From assembly GCA_033063855.1 (NCBI GenBank), contig CP093831.1:19778001-19842000 (forward strand): a DNA stretch of 64,000 nucleotides, given 5' to 3'. Below the pieces are notes generated by a model. It was not told the origin of the DNA. It saw only the letters and a list, made by a program, of their open reading frames with translations, and ran no database searches. Source of the DNA: Smittia aterrima (taxonomy: Eukaryota > Arthropoda > Insecta > Diptera > Chironomidae). Positions 32,930 to 46,200 of this stretch are shown in pieces. The translations under genes and the position numbers were made by a program. The stretch's first letter is position 1. Each line of letters starts with the position of its first letter.

Positions 32930-35440
32930 ATTATTATGTAGTTGCTTCTAGTCGTTCATTCAAAAGCTCAGTCTTGCTTAAATTATATGAAGCAACACAA
33001 AATAATTGGGCTTAGATGTATGGGAAAGTCAGCAACGGTCGTCTTATAGTAGAAATGCATAATAATAAGAATTGTCTTGATCTGAATGTCCTTTATTCTG
33101 TCCCGTTCAACTTGAGCTCAACAGGCGGCGGAAAAATGAACTTTAAAAACGAACACAAAACTAAAAATGTAAACCGTCAGCCCGCTATATATTAATACGA
33201 GCTATTTGACAGAGCCTTTTGGCCAGCTCCAGGAGAAATTCTAAACCTTTAAACTTCTCGGCTCTGACATGTTAATAACAATTCAATAATTATTATGTAG
33301 TTATTCGTTATGCTGAAGCAACTCAAAATAATTGGATAGAGGTGTGTGGGAAAGTCAGCAATGGTCGTCTGATTGTAGAAATGCTTATTGAATAATAGAC
33401 AAGATCATGCCGGGTAAACTTTCAATGCTGAGCTTGCCATTCTGGGAAGATGTTTTCATAAAAGTTATGTGGTAACATAAATAAATTTTGCATATTTTGT
33501 TACTTTCACTATTTTTAGTGAGATATGATTTATTCATAATTTCATAAAACTGTAAAATATAATAAATGCGGAGATCAAATCACAAGTACATCGCTATTAA
33601 ATTTTTTATAAATTAAAAAGTGTTTGAAAGAATTTGTACCTTCAAAGTCAGAGGTTTCGTAAAATAATGTTTTTTTTATCAAACTATCAAATCCTAAATA
33701 ATGCAACAAGTTTCTTTGTGCCATTTAAAGTAAATAAATGAATGCGCTTTGGCTTCCCCTCTCAGATTTGCACTGCCAAAACTTAAGCATTGGTTGTGTG
33801 TTGATGAATTCATTTAATTTATTATAATTAAAGTGAATAGATAGACAAATTTGTTATTTATCATTGCAGCATGTCGCAATTGAATTAAGATGAATAAATA
33901 TTTTGCAAGATTGTAAAGTACGATCCAGTGCTTGCCAAAATCTGAAATGAAATAAACTTTTATAAATTCGATGAGCTCTAGGCAATGAACTTACTGCTGT
34001 GTAATTTATTAGCGAAATGTCTCCAAACTTCATTGCCGTAAGCTTTTTTGATCTTTGAGATCGAATCATAACTAAAATGATCATTTTCTTTTCTTTTATG
34101 TCCTCTATATCCTCCCAGCCAGAATCGTAAGCTCCGTCTGCAACACTGAGACTCGAGTCCATAATTTTTTGTCCGAAGTAGCAGAGAAAGAAAATTTGTC
34201 CAATCATAACTAATAGAAAAGGAGCGTTGAACAAATATCCTTCCTTGATGTTTGTCGCTGTTACCATTTGGAACAACATGAAGCAAACAATTATGGAGCT
34301 GATAACAAAACAGTAGAGGAACGTCAAACCATAAATGTTTTGTAACTTGTCGACGAAGTCAAGAAGTTTATTGTGACGTTCGATCAGAACTTGAACATTC
34401 TTCATTCTCTCTTCTTTTGAGATTTGTTTGCATCTCGAGAAGTCTTCTCGCAGCACTTCAAACTCCATTACAATCGCACTGATCAAACCATAGAGCAGTG
34501 AATCTGTTGCTGATAGTATCACACTACAGTTCCAGCAGCAATAATTGACCCAAAATACTGCCAACGGAAAAAGTGCTGGTCGATGAGCATCAAATGGGAA
34601 CCAATAATGAACTGATAATTCCGTAGTTCCGTAGATAAGAAACAGAACCAAAGGAAAAATCAATGCAAAGTTGATAGCTGCAACTGGAGCTGAGTAAACC
34701 TTCATCGCGAGTAGGTATTTGTTTACGAAAATTTTCAGATTATGTTTGGAATCACTCGTTGTCACACGTTCATGATGCAATTCTTTCAACCCCTGACAGA
34801 TCTTCCAAATATCATTTCGATTCATCAAAGTTCTCAAGCTTTTGAGAAGAACGATGAGTATGGAGTTGGCATTTGGAACTGTGCTCAAAGCCTCAAATGT
34901 GCCGATGTTAATGACACCAAAGGCTGCGATCATTGCTGCTCCACAACCAATGGCAACGAGATTGAAGCAGAAGTAAATTATTTTCCAAATGTACACAATC
35001 TTCTGCTTAACTGTTGCGGTCTCCGACAGTGGCTCAAAGCTGAACAAGTAATAGCGAAAAAGAAATTCCGGAAACTTTAAGAACGAATCGAAACTTGTTT
35101 CTTCCTCGCGAGGATTGAGAATAGACCGTAAGTAGTTTGCTGCCATCGTGCACCAAGTAACAACTGCAAATGAAATTATTTTAAAGCAGAAGCTACAAAA
35201 AGTAATTGCAGCGGATTTACTGCATAGTATTCTAAGAAATCTCTAATTATTATGTAGTTACATCGAGTCGTTCGGCTGTTGTAACTCTGAATAATTAGGC
35301 TGAGATGTGTGGGAAAGTCAGCAATGGTCGTCTGCTTGTAGGAATGCATATTGAATAATAGACAAGATCATGCCGGGTAAAATTTTAACGTTGAGTTTGC
35401 CATTCTGGGAAGAAGTTCTCACAAAAGTTATGGAAGGGAG
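32930..35440. repeat. Promoter-like cassette in three dispersed copies upstream of the third and fourth odorant receptors
   Basis: A segment with ATTATGTAGTT, AATAATTGG, GGGAAAGTCAGCAA and GGTCGTCT followed by GTAGRAATGC occurs at about 32930-33065, 33285-33480 and 35240-35435. The last two extend into AATAGACAAGATCATGCCGG and CATTCTGGGAAGA. The first and third copies sit just upstream of receptors three and four in the same orientation. The middle copy has no intact receptor directly behind it. They are products of the tandem duplication and may hold shared receptor promoter elements. The span given covers all three copies and the fourth receptor gene between them. Confidence 0.75.
33885..35146 (-). 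CDS. Odorant receptor (fourth of four)
   Basis: Exons 35146-33995 and 33941-33885 encode 402 residues. The start MAANYLRSILNPREEE and the first-exon length (1,152 bp) are identical to the third receptor. Conserved features are HYWFPFDAHRPALFPLAV, MIGQIFFLCYFGQKI and SLSVADGAYDSGWEDI, ending after the intron in ILASTGSYFTILQNIYSS. Changes from its twin are spread along the protein, including the fourth-loop region, so the ligand range may differ. The gene is intact. Reading through the intron instead of splicing gives an unrelated tail, which I reject. Confidence 0.93.
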
Positions 35441-36176
35441 TTCAGTCAGCTTGATTATTGTATTTGCTGGAGAAGAGAGAAGCACAAATTCCAAGGTTTA
35501 AAAATCAAACTAATCAGCTTGCGTTTTCCTGTTTATTGTTTCAATCATTTATTTTATTCCTTGAAGGACTTTTGGTCAGGTTTGCTTTTTTTTTGTACAA
35601 AAATAGAAAAGCGAACAGAGTTGCTAAATTAAATATTTATGAGTTTCGGATGTCTTATTTTACACTTTAAGGGTAAGCTAAGAAGAGATCTTGATGTCTA
35701 AATTGATTTGTCAATCGAAAGGCCAAATTAATATCGAATTTACTCTTTGTGGTAATCGTGAGATAGATTTTTCCAAGAAACTTTAATTTTTATCAATAAA
35801 TTTACTTAAAAAATTAGGCAAAAGGTTGCGATTTTATTATTTTTAGAATTCTCCAGCTTGCCAGTAAATATTTTTACATCCATTAAACCTTTTGCAATAT
35901 TAACGAGAGACTTTTGTTTCACGAGGATGATGATAGACAATTTTGCTACACACAAGATATGTCAAAGAACAAGCTAAATATGAATAAAATATTAAATAAA
36001 ATGCAGTTTATTAATTTATAATTTTTTTTTTTGCAAGAAAATTTCTTAGCAATCTTAGAGAAATTTCAGTGAGAGACAAATCATTGAGTTGAGATTTCAT
36101 TTCGCTTCGGTACTCATTTATTGAATCTGCAACCATTCCAAAGAAAATTTAAGCTTTGATTTAAAAGTTTTCAATC
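35147..36176. other. Spacer between the odorant receptors and the F-box-like gene
   Basis: About 1 kb. The left 300 bp holds the third copy of the receptor upstream cassette. The rest is AT-rich, with poly-T runs near 35589 and 36022, and has no recognisable gene. Confidence 0.5.
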
Positions 36177-37241
36177 ATGCAAAAGCGAGAATTAGAAGAT
36201 ACTGAGCTGCAGCCAGTTCCGAAGAAATTGAAAGTAAATTTGGATCCACTCAGCAGCATCAACGCATACTACGTTCAGGAACTCATCTTTCAACACATTC
36301 AAGGTTCTGTTGTTCCGTTGCTTGAAGTATCAAAGTCATGGAACGAAATTCTTAGCCAATCTACTTCTGCAATGCAAAACATCAAGATCACTGTAAACTC
36401 TCAAAACTACGAGGAAATCGAAGCATCTAACCGAAAATATCAGAAAATCATATTCAGAAATGACATCGGAGAATATAATCAGATTGCTTTGATTCAAAAG
36501 TTTTCCAAGGAAATCAAAATGTTAAAAATTGATGGACAAGGGTCTTCTGGACTCAATTTTGAGAAGCCTGGTGACCTTCTCTTACCAAAAATCAAAGAAC
36601 TGACCATTCAAAATTACAAAGGAAATTTTATCGAAAGCGTCATTGAATCGAGTAACTCAAGTATTTCAAAACTTTTTCTTGCAAGTTGTCAAGTATCTCA
36701 AGATTTTTTAACTCAACACTTGTCACGCTTTGATAATTTGACAGAACTCTTCATTTACAACACTTGCGACAGCTTTTTGGCTCGTATTGGAGAGTTTGGA
36801 AGCTTTAATTTAAAGTCTTTCGGCTTCAGCGGCGTAATTACACCGCAGGCTCTTCAAAATCTTAAGACATTTTTGTTGAAGCATCGAGAAACTCTGGAGC
36901 ATCTCAGTTTGCATCCCTATAATGAATATGAAGATGGCTTCATTCCACCAGCTCAGTTTGTGATGGTTTACCATGGTCTCTTTTCGGTAATTCGTTTTAG
37001 AATTCGTATCGAGCTTTCTGACATGTCAACGGAAATATTTAAATTCATTGTTCATAATTTGCCAAATCTTCAAGTCTTACGCTTCAACGATGACAGCGGT
37101 GATGCATGCGAAGGAGTAGCGGATCTTTACCAAGAAATGCTAGAGAATGATGAACAAGATGGCCCACCAATGAATGAGAATCTTGACATTGAAGAATTCT
37201 GCATTTGTTTCCATTGCTTGCATGATGATGACGACGAGTAG
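36177..37241 (+). CDS. Single-exon F-box/leucine-rich-repeat-like protein
   Basis: 354 residues in one exon. After a basic N-terminus (residues 1-22, KKLKVN) comes an F-box-like helix set, NAYYVQELIFQHIQGSVVPL, with the usual VSKSWNEIL end (to about residue 65). The rest is made of leucine-spaced segments such as LPKIKELTIQNYKG, ISKLFLASCQVS and LTELFIYNTC, resembling degenerate leucine-rich repeats. The end is acidic. F-box proteins bring substrates to SCF ubiquitin ligases through Skp1. Many dipterans have lineage-specific expansions of such single-exon genes. No orthologue is named. The first F-box proline is absent, so Skp1 binding is not certain. Confidence 0.7.
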   Translation: MQKRELEDTELQPVPKKLKVNLDPLSSINAYYVQELIFQHIQGSVVPLLEVSKSWNEILSQSTSAMQNIKITVNSQNYEEIEASNRKYQKIIFRNDIGEYNQIALIQKFSKEIKMLKIDGQGSSGLNFEKPGDLLLPKIKELTIQNYKGNFIESVIESSNSSISKLFLASCQVSQDFLTQHLSRFDNLTELFIYNTCDSFLARIGEFGSFNLKSFGFSGVITPQALQNLKTFLLKHRETLEHLSLHPYNEYEDGFIPPAQFVMVYHGLFSVIRFRIRIELSDMSTEIFKFIVHNLPNLQVLRFNDDSGDACEGVADLYQEMLENDEQDGPPMNENLDIEEFCICFHCLHDDDDE

Positions 37242-40200
37242 TAAGCAACTTAAACTTTCGGGATCTTAAACATTCCAAATTCGAAAATTCAGTAATAAAC
37301 ATTTATCAGAAAACAAAATCTTCTTAAATTTTCTTTTTTGTTGCGCAATATTTTCTTGTTTTGAAAACATTTTTTTTGTTGTTTATAATCTTCGAGGTGG
37401 AAAACAAGTTTTGTGGCGTCATAACAAAAGCTTCTTGTTCGACCTCCATTCTTTAAAGCCATGTCACTTCATCACCAACACTTTTCCACTTGAGTGTGTG
37501 TATCTGAGACGACGATTCAGAATAATGTGAATTACGTTTCCTCATTTTTCCTTCTTCCATGAAAGATGCTATTATTTTAATATTCGTGGTGAACAGTCAT
37601 AACTTAATGCGATCAATTTATTCCCTGAGAGATATGAATGATATGAAATGTTCTCCTTCTCTCGAAAAGAAAATGAATTGCTTAGGTTTTTATTTCCTTC
37701 TTAATTTGCTGTATTGCAAAGCAGTCGTCTGCACAAAGAATGAAAGATGAATGGCGACAACAACAGAATGGAGAACCTTTGTTCAAAAAGTGCTTTGTGT
37801 GGCCTATACAGCAGCCGCCAAAAATTAATTAATCTCATTCTTTTGTTGTCCAGTTAAAGCTTTTAGGGAAAGCTAAAAGTTTGGATTGTTATCATGAGAT
37901 TGTAACGGCAGCAATTACCTTCTGATGTGAAATTTCAACAGGTGGCGATAAATCTCTCCATGACTGTCTCGATGTTTGAAACTAATTTATAATTGCGGTC
38001 TCGATTTTGACAATGCTCTACAAAGAAACTTTTTAAAACCCTTTCTTACATCGGCCAATATTGCAACGAAAAAAACATGAAACTCGGGCCGCGAAGAAAA
38101 GTAATAGACCGTTAAGATGAAAAGGTTCAAAAATTGACTTCAAACCAGTAGCGTTTGTTGGCTCGAGAGCGCTTTCGTTGTTCTCCGCGGACATTGTTCA
38201 ACGGTCCGAGAGAAAATAATTTGCTGTGCTAAAGATTTACGACTTGAAAAAAAAAAGAAAGAAAAAACTGTAGGAAGTGACATCTGAAGCTTGCAACTGT
38301 TATTTAGTCAAAGGTCAAAGGATAAATTCTATCAATGAGACCTTCTTCGAAGACAAAAAAGTTAAATTGAATATTCAGGAACTTGATAGGTCGACCCTAA
38401 GTCTCAAGCGCTTCGAAAGTTCGCGTCTCTCGTTAAATGTTATTTCATTTTTCATTCGAAGCAAAAAGTTGTTGGTTATCACAAGCGAATGAAGAATCTG
38501 AAAATATTTTTATTGCTAATAAATGGAATGTTTACTTTCCGAGCAAAGGAAGCATTAAACTTTCAAGTGATTCGACTCTGCTCCAGATTTCTAGGAACAT
38601 AGAAATTTTAATTTTTATCTATGTTCTCGTACTTATCGTCGTTGAATTTACACGAAAATATTTTCTGAGCTCAAGTTTGTGCGTGGCGATGTCTGGCATT
38701 GAACAAGTTAATTTTTCTTAAGTTTAACTCAAAGTGGATCATGAAATTCCGATTCAGACGGTTTCAGGAGCTCTGAACGATTTGCGGAAAACTAGAACGA
38801 TTTAATTCAGCGTGAATTTAAAGACGAAAGCGAACAATCATAAAGATAGTTTTCATTTGGTTTCACTCGATCTATGGATAAAAGTTTTCTTGTGATTGAA
38901 TCAACGTACGATTCCCGCCGCTTCGTTCTCTGCTATTCTTGCATTAATCTCTAACGAACCGAAGTTCAAGCGACATAAACTGCACAGTTTGCTTTCAAAA
39001 TTATACAGAACAATACCCAACGGAATAATTATTTAAATTAGATGTTCTGGAAAACTCGGAGAACAGAGCGAGAAACAGTTCTGACTGAATCGTCTTAATG
39101 AAAAGTTTCAAGTGTCGTTAAGATGCAATTTAATTGCAATACCGAGGCAAAAAAATATTTTCTGATTGTGGTAATTTCTCCAGTTGACGTCGATGGGAGA
39201 AAAAAGCTTAACAACAGAGACGTCGTTAAAAATAAAGCTGAACGACACTTAAAATAAACTACACAATCATTGCGATTCAATTGGAAATAATTATTTAACG
39301 GTCATGGTCGCATTGCAGTTGACTCGTGCTTGCATGTGTCGATGACAGAAATCAGTTTTTATCTTCCAAAATCCGCTCATTGAATCTTGTTAAAGTGCTG
39401 TTATGATAATGTTAAACTTTAAATTGAAAAAGGAAATTTCTCTAAGAGACTTTTACATTAAATTATTTCAGATCGATTTTCTTACCACACATTAAAGACT
39501 TTAATTTAAAGTGAAACATTTGGAAATACCTCTAAATGTTGTTCTAAAGTCTACGGCTGAGAGAAAACATAATGTGCAAGCCAAACATCCCGAGGTGTGC
39601 CTTGTTAATGGAAAATTAATAGCTCGAAACAGTGGAGCGTTCAAATTTGTTTCGGAAGTTTGTGGGTTTGAAAGTTTAAAGTTTTCGAACGATGTCGAAA
39701 TCAAAATGAGCTAAATCTCTTTCAACGCCACTGGCTTTAAATTGTTTCAAACTTTGTCTTCAATGCTGCATGATAAAGTTTCACCTTTAGAGTTCTCCCG
39801 CCGACGCTTAATAACAATGAAAACTTCTCACAGCGGTGCTTGTGAATCTGAAATTTATCTAATATTTCAATTAACGATAACAAAAGATAACCCGAGCCGG
39901 AGAACGATCAACACACGACATGGGATGTAAAGTAAAATTAACTTCCACTTGAGTGACTGGAAGTGTCAATCAGAGGTTTTGTTATCGTTTCAAGTTGAAA
40001 TTTTTGTCAGCAGCTCGTGTCACATTGTTTTAAACCGAGACGAGTGTCTCGAAAAGTTTGTTTTGGCATTTGAGGATGCGGAACTTTTTTTTCTGGATCA
40101 AGAACTCGCTGATAAGGTGAATTGACATTCTGTCAACATCGCTAAGTCGTCATCCTGAGATTTTAGTCACGTGCAAAGTATTTTTTTTTACAGAAAATGC

Positions 40201-43200
40201 GTTAATTAAAATCTTTTGAGGCAAAAATCCGTCACGTCCCTGAGGTTTTAAGAAATGCGCCACTTACTTCACAAAGTTATTTCAAATATTCTTAGCAATT
40301 TCACTGCCATTCATGGTAGCGACAGCATCGACAACACCTCGTTTTTTTTCTGTTTGACTTTCAATTTCAATGGCATGACATACAAATGTGAACTGCAACC
40401 GCTGCAGAGAGCACACGTTCATGAAAAAAAAGTTTACTGTTCTTCGTTGAGTGAACAGAGAAGAGAACGAACGCAACTCTCAGTTCCATAAGAAGAGAAT
40501 CATTTGGAGACTTCAATAACCTGTTGCATCTGCAAACGAAAAGTTTATGAACTTTTATCTTGTCAATGAATTCATCGGATTAGAGATTTTTATAATAAAA
40601 ACTTTGAGTTCGAGAAACTTTTGCATGAAGGGATTATGAGCGATGTGGTCTCGTTGCTATGTCGACTTGTGAAATTTATCTCTGTTCCATACATTTTCTA
40701 TGTTTTTCATGTACTTCGTGAGCTAGATCAACGATATGTCTTGTTGAAGAATCTTTAGCGCACGAGATTTTCATTCGACGAACATTTCTTTCATAAAAGA
40801 CTTTGGAAGGAGATTAAACGTGTCTTGAAAGATTAAAATTTTAAAGATTAAAGTTAAGCGAAAATTGTTGGACAAAATTATTTGCTTTAGTTCACAAAGC
40901 TTAATCAACTGAAGCCATTTAATAATTGACTTTTTTTTATTTGTATCAAGGGATTTAAAGAAAGCACAAAAGCTTTAAATCTCATTCAAGCTAACGGAAT
41001 GAAAATCCTAACATTTCACTCTCTCACTGTGTTTTTAAGAGAGCTTGAGGTTTTGTAGAGTTTCAAAGCGTGAGGAGAAAATTGTTGTGCAAGAGAAACT
41101 GACTCGATAAGATCGAAAGCGATTTCAGTTTCGCTCGGAAGGCAATTGAAACATGTTGCGCGTGTGGACGATGAAGTAGAAAAAATAGTGGAAATTTAAA
41201 AGATTTTAAAGATAATTTGAAGTTGAATGGAGTGCGAAAAAATGAAAAGAGAAGCACTGAAGGAAAAATAAAATAAAATGAAAATTTTCAGTGAAAAAAC
41301 TCGCGAGAAAATTAATTGCTCAGTTGAAGAAATCTTCAAGGATAATTAAAAATTCATTGGTAATAATGTTTTTAGTCGTTAACGTCTAAATCAAAAGTCC
41401 TGAAGTGTTTGGTGATAAAGACAAAATCGAATTTTCCACTTCGCAAGGTCTCATTAATAAACCGCTGTCGAAAGAAAGGGCGATGAGATGAGTTTTATCG
41501 CCTCGAAATGGATTTGACGTGAAGTGGCTGAAAATGAAAATTTGAAGATGAGAAGACAAAACTAAATCAAAAGTGTTGTTGAAAATATTTTCCTGATGAA
41601 ACTTGAGAAGTTCGAAGCAAAACCATTTGAGCGACGAAATATTTGCCTTTCTCTAGTGTTCTCTTATTTCCTGCCATTAAATTGTCCTAGACTTTCCTCG
41701 AATCAATGACTACGGCGACCCCTTTCCGGTTTTCCCTTTCTATCGTCTCACCGTTCCATGAACTTCGCTTATCTTGAATGTAAAACAATGTCACCCGAGC
41801 GTCGCAAACACGCCACAGAAAAAAGGAAGGAAATGAAACTGGGCCAATAATAAAACAAATGATTCGATGCCAATCAGACACTTGTTTACATTTTCTTGAA
41901 GTTGAAGTGAAAAATATTTTTAAAGAAAATCTAACGATCAATCAAAAAAAAGTTTTTCTTCTTGACTTAAGCTTCTTTTCTTTTTTGTTTGATTTGCGTG
42001 GGAACAGAAAATTTGCTTTTAACACAATCCATTACCAACTTTTCGATTGGGACTTTGGTCAGCACAAAAGTTGTTCGATCAAGTATCGCAGCTTCTCAAA
42101 TGGAAAAGCTCACTCATGAACTTTACCCTTAATTCATGGTTTTTATGGTCGAAATTAATTAATTAGTCGATGCTCGAGATTCTGCTTTTTCTCTCGGCAT
42201 TTAATTATCATCCATTTACCCGCATTTACCTCTCCGACAGCCGAATAATCTGTGAGTTATATGAGTTTATGTGTGCGAATGAAAATTAACGTGAGAATCA
42301 AAAAAGAATAATTAGCAGCACTTCTATCGATTTATTTGAGGGCGAGAAAAAGTTTTGTCAACGATTCGAAGACGACGTGACTTAATCAATTCATTACGAT
42401 GATAGACTTTGAGTGAGTGACATGAACACAAGCGACGACAGGGCTTCTTCTCTATCTCTGGCTGATAGCAAATGATTCTTCATCGTTCTTTGATAATTTC
42501 TTCACGGGTGAAATCGTAATAGTCTGGGTATTCCAATCAACGCGTTTTTAATTCGCGATTTTGTTTACAAAATTTACAAATTGAGATAGCAATTTAAGGC
42601 AATCACTTCATTATTTTAAAGACTCATAATAACATTTTTGCATCAATTTCGTTTCGTTCCACCTTTCAACCAAGAGAGAAAAAGTTCAAAAGTATAAAGT
42701 TGATAAGTCTTAAAGCTATCGAGAAATATTTTCCCTGACGTTGACAAATGATGTGATAACGAGTATAAACTTTTAGCAATTTCCAGATCAAGTGCGGTGT
42801 TGCTTTGTTGCGTAGATAGCTGGAAATAAAAATCTGTGCTAGAAAAGAAAATAATGCTTCAGTCTAGAGAATCAGAGAAAGAGAAGGGAAATATTCATTC
42901 TTTAAGTCTCTTCTCAAGTTTGTAAAGTTTTTGTGTCGAAAATTATTTCAAAACCAAACTGAAAATGTTCTCCTCGTCCCTCGTCTTACTGAACGAAACA
43001 TAAAACAGGTGATTTACCAGAGAGCTTTACACGTCGCCAGGGTGCAATTAACTAGAAGAACATACGAGAACAACATTCCATAAAAAGTGATGAAAAGCAT
43101 AGAAAATCCCTGTGTTGATACTCTCTCGTTCCGGTTGTAAAAGTCACCGGAAAATCCGTTCGTGCGGGAAAGGTGATAGGGGTTTTTAAATGATTTATGA

Positions 43201-46200
43201 ATTTCACGGATTCATGTCGCGATGGTGAAGCTGTTCTCACATGCACACTGAATCTGACATGAGTTTCCGATATCAAAGAAACATAGAGGAATAAGCAGCA
43301 TCCTCCGCCTGAAATTATTTATTCATGGAAAGAGAAGATTTTAATGTTTGGGAGAAAATGTTTATCTTTGCAATAAAAGTGGCGGGAGCAAGTAAGCAAG
43401 CAACAACATCTATGATAAAATGTTTATTTGCCTTGAAAGAGTAAAAGATTTAAAGAGAATACAAATTGTTTAGGCAATTATTCTTCCCCGGCACTTCAAG
43501 ACTTGTGAATCGAATTTTTTCTTCTCATTTTATCGCAAGTGAATACGCGCTCGACTCGCTTTATTGATTATATGAAAATAAATAGAAAGAGGTTTATAAT
43601 TCAATTTGTGAAAATAAACACAAAAGGCGCCAAGAATCACTCTCGGATTGCTACGGAGCTTTGCTATTGAGTCGAACCCGGCAGAGCTTCAAATAAAATT
43701 CAATTTAGAACTCAAATCCGATTATAATAAAGTTTCTTGCTACGCTTCCATTCTGAACTTTTAATATTTTTTCGCCTTGGTTCATGACTGTGATGTCCTA
43801 AGATGAGATAACAAGAATTCATTTGTAGTTAGGTCTTTTCTCCGTAAAAAGACGAAAAATCAATCACTTGAGACTCAAAACTTTTCATTCAAGAAAAAAC
43901 GTAGAAAAGTCCCTAAAATCCTTTATTTCGAGGACAACGAAACAAGAATGGACGATCTTAATCCAAAGCGACTTTGGGACAAAGTTTTATTTTTGCGGGA
44001 CGGGACGACTGTGATAGCGACGTGATAAACTTGTTGAGACACAAGTTTTCTAAGTGGAAGTCACTTTCAAGGAGAAGAGCTTAGACGATTTAATTCACAA
44101 CATTCATCAGCGTCTCGAAAGTGTTTTTAAAATATTTACATCGCTGCGTCTTCGTGAACTGACTTTCTTCTCCTTCAGTATCGTCTGAAGCGTAGAAAAA
44201 TCTTCCAACTTTTCTAATTAAATAAAACATATCTCCGTGAAATGTTGTCAACTGTGTAGGGAAAATCCGTCGCCGTAAATTCTTGATCATGTCGAGGAGG
44301 ATGAAGGGTTAAGATTCCCATAAAATTATAACGAGTTTATGTTGAATCACTCAAGCATCTTGGAGTGAGAAATTATCCAAGTGTTAATTATTCGCCGGAA
44401 AAGAGAATTAATGGCTGTTGCTTGAGAAACAATCAAGAACTACATCATTTTAAAATGAATAAAAGGGTTCATGACTTAGCATTTTCTTGCACTTAATTTA
44501 GAAGCTTAGCTGAGTGTCTTGTGTTAATCCTCTGGATCAGTAAATATTTACAAAAAGCTTAATGCTGGAGTTATATTGTCTATGGATGACAAAGCAATTA
44601 GCCTACATTCCCATCTAGCGTCGGGTGTTTAATCAAATGCGACGGGATTTTGAGAATCCTTTTTAATTATGCCAGCATCAACTGCAAATTACCATCCCCG
44701 GATTGCTTTATGCTGTCGACAGTCATTAGTGTGAAGGCTTCCTTTAAACAAATAATTTGAAAATTACTTCGACCTTGAGTAGCTCTGTCGATTCAAACCA
44801 AACGCCGGTATTTTCAAGGTCGGATACTAAAGTTTGTGTAAATAGTTGAGAAGTAAAATAAACAATAAATTTATATGAAACCATTCTATTTTGTTTGAGG
44901 TAGCCTGCCCAGGTCTAAAAATAAATTCTCTCAAACATAAAATTGATGCTTCAATTTCCGCTTTAGATCGGGACGCACAGTTTACTTCCAACGCAAGCGA
45001 GGAACATAAAATGAACAACATCCATTAAGATTTTATCAATTTGAGCAACAGTAAATCGCAATTATCACATTCCCGAGTCGATGAGCGAGATTTCCGATAG
45101 CTTTAAGGCATTTTAATTGAATTCGATGCGAGATCCGTGAAAATCAATGTTGGGAGTCTGTGCTGGTTGGAAGTTTGAGATGAAAGCGATAATAAATTGA
45201 GCTTGGATGATATTTAATCCATGGGAAACTTTCTTCATTATCTGAGTGAAAATTGAAATTTCAATTTGAAGATTATTTCAAAAAAGTCTCGGTAATTTCA
45301 ATGTAGCTCCTAAGCATTATTATCTAATTTGCGTCGAGTAATTGGCAATGAAAGTTTGATCTATGCACTTCATAATCCAATTAGAACGACAATTGCATTC
45401 GGTTCGTCATACAGAGCGAAGAAATTCTGTCGTCAGCGGAAGTTGTTTGTATGCAAATTTTAACATTGACATTGCATGTGCTTCAGCAATCGCTGTTTGT
45501 CTTTGCTCAGGTTTCACTGATTCGAATAAGCGACTCTCACGAAGAACAAAGAGATTAAAAAGTGAAAGATGCTCACAAATGTTTGCTAAGTGACGAGAAG
45601 TTTATGTATCTAGATAGCGAAGAGCTCAGAGAAGTGTCAGATCAGATAAGACGAACAAAGTCAAGGGCTTTATTATTTGATCACAAGAGAGCAAGAAGCG
45701 TCGAGAACGAATCTCAACAAGATTTGCATACGAATCACTTCATTTAGATTCGACAGATCTCGTTGCATCAACTTATCAACTTAAAGAATAAACCGAGCAA
45801 TCGCTAAAGTAAAAGTCAATAGCATTGCGCTAAATTTAGATTCCCAACCCAGCCAACCGATTGATTTTCAATGACGCGGCACATAATTGCACATTTCATA
45901 GTTGCTGCACGTGTTATCATGCATTCATAGTCTTCGTGAGCAACTCTCGTTGTCGGCGGAGGTGAACGAAAAAGTTTTTTTTAAAAATATCTCTCGGCGC
46001 AACATGACGAGAGCATGAGCAACCGTTATTCAAATGAGCTAATATTGAATTAAACCTGTTGCTTTAGACTCGGAGAGGATTTGTGGGTTTATGGCTGATG
46101 GCGCTCTGAGTTCTTTGCCAGTGAAACCCCTAAGCAGCTGCTCAAATATTTATCCAATGGAAAGTTCAGCTTAAAATTAATTCAAATGTGGGAACTCGAC

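Noticed and set aside
43655..43690. tRNA-like B box on the minus strand (GGGTTCGACTC)
   Set aside because: No matching A box, anticodon stem or acceptor stem can be folded around it.
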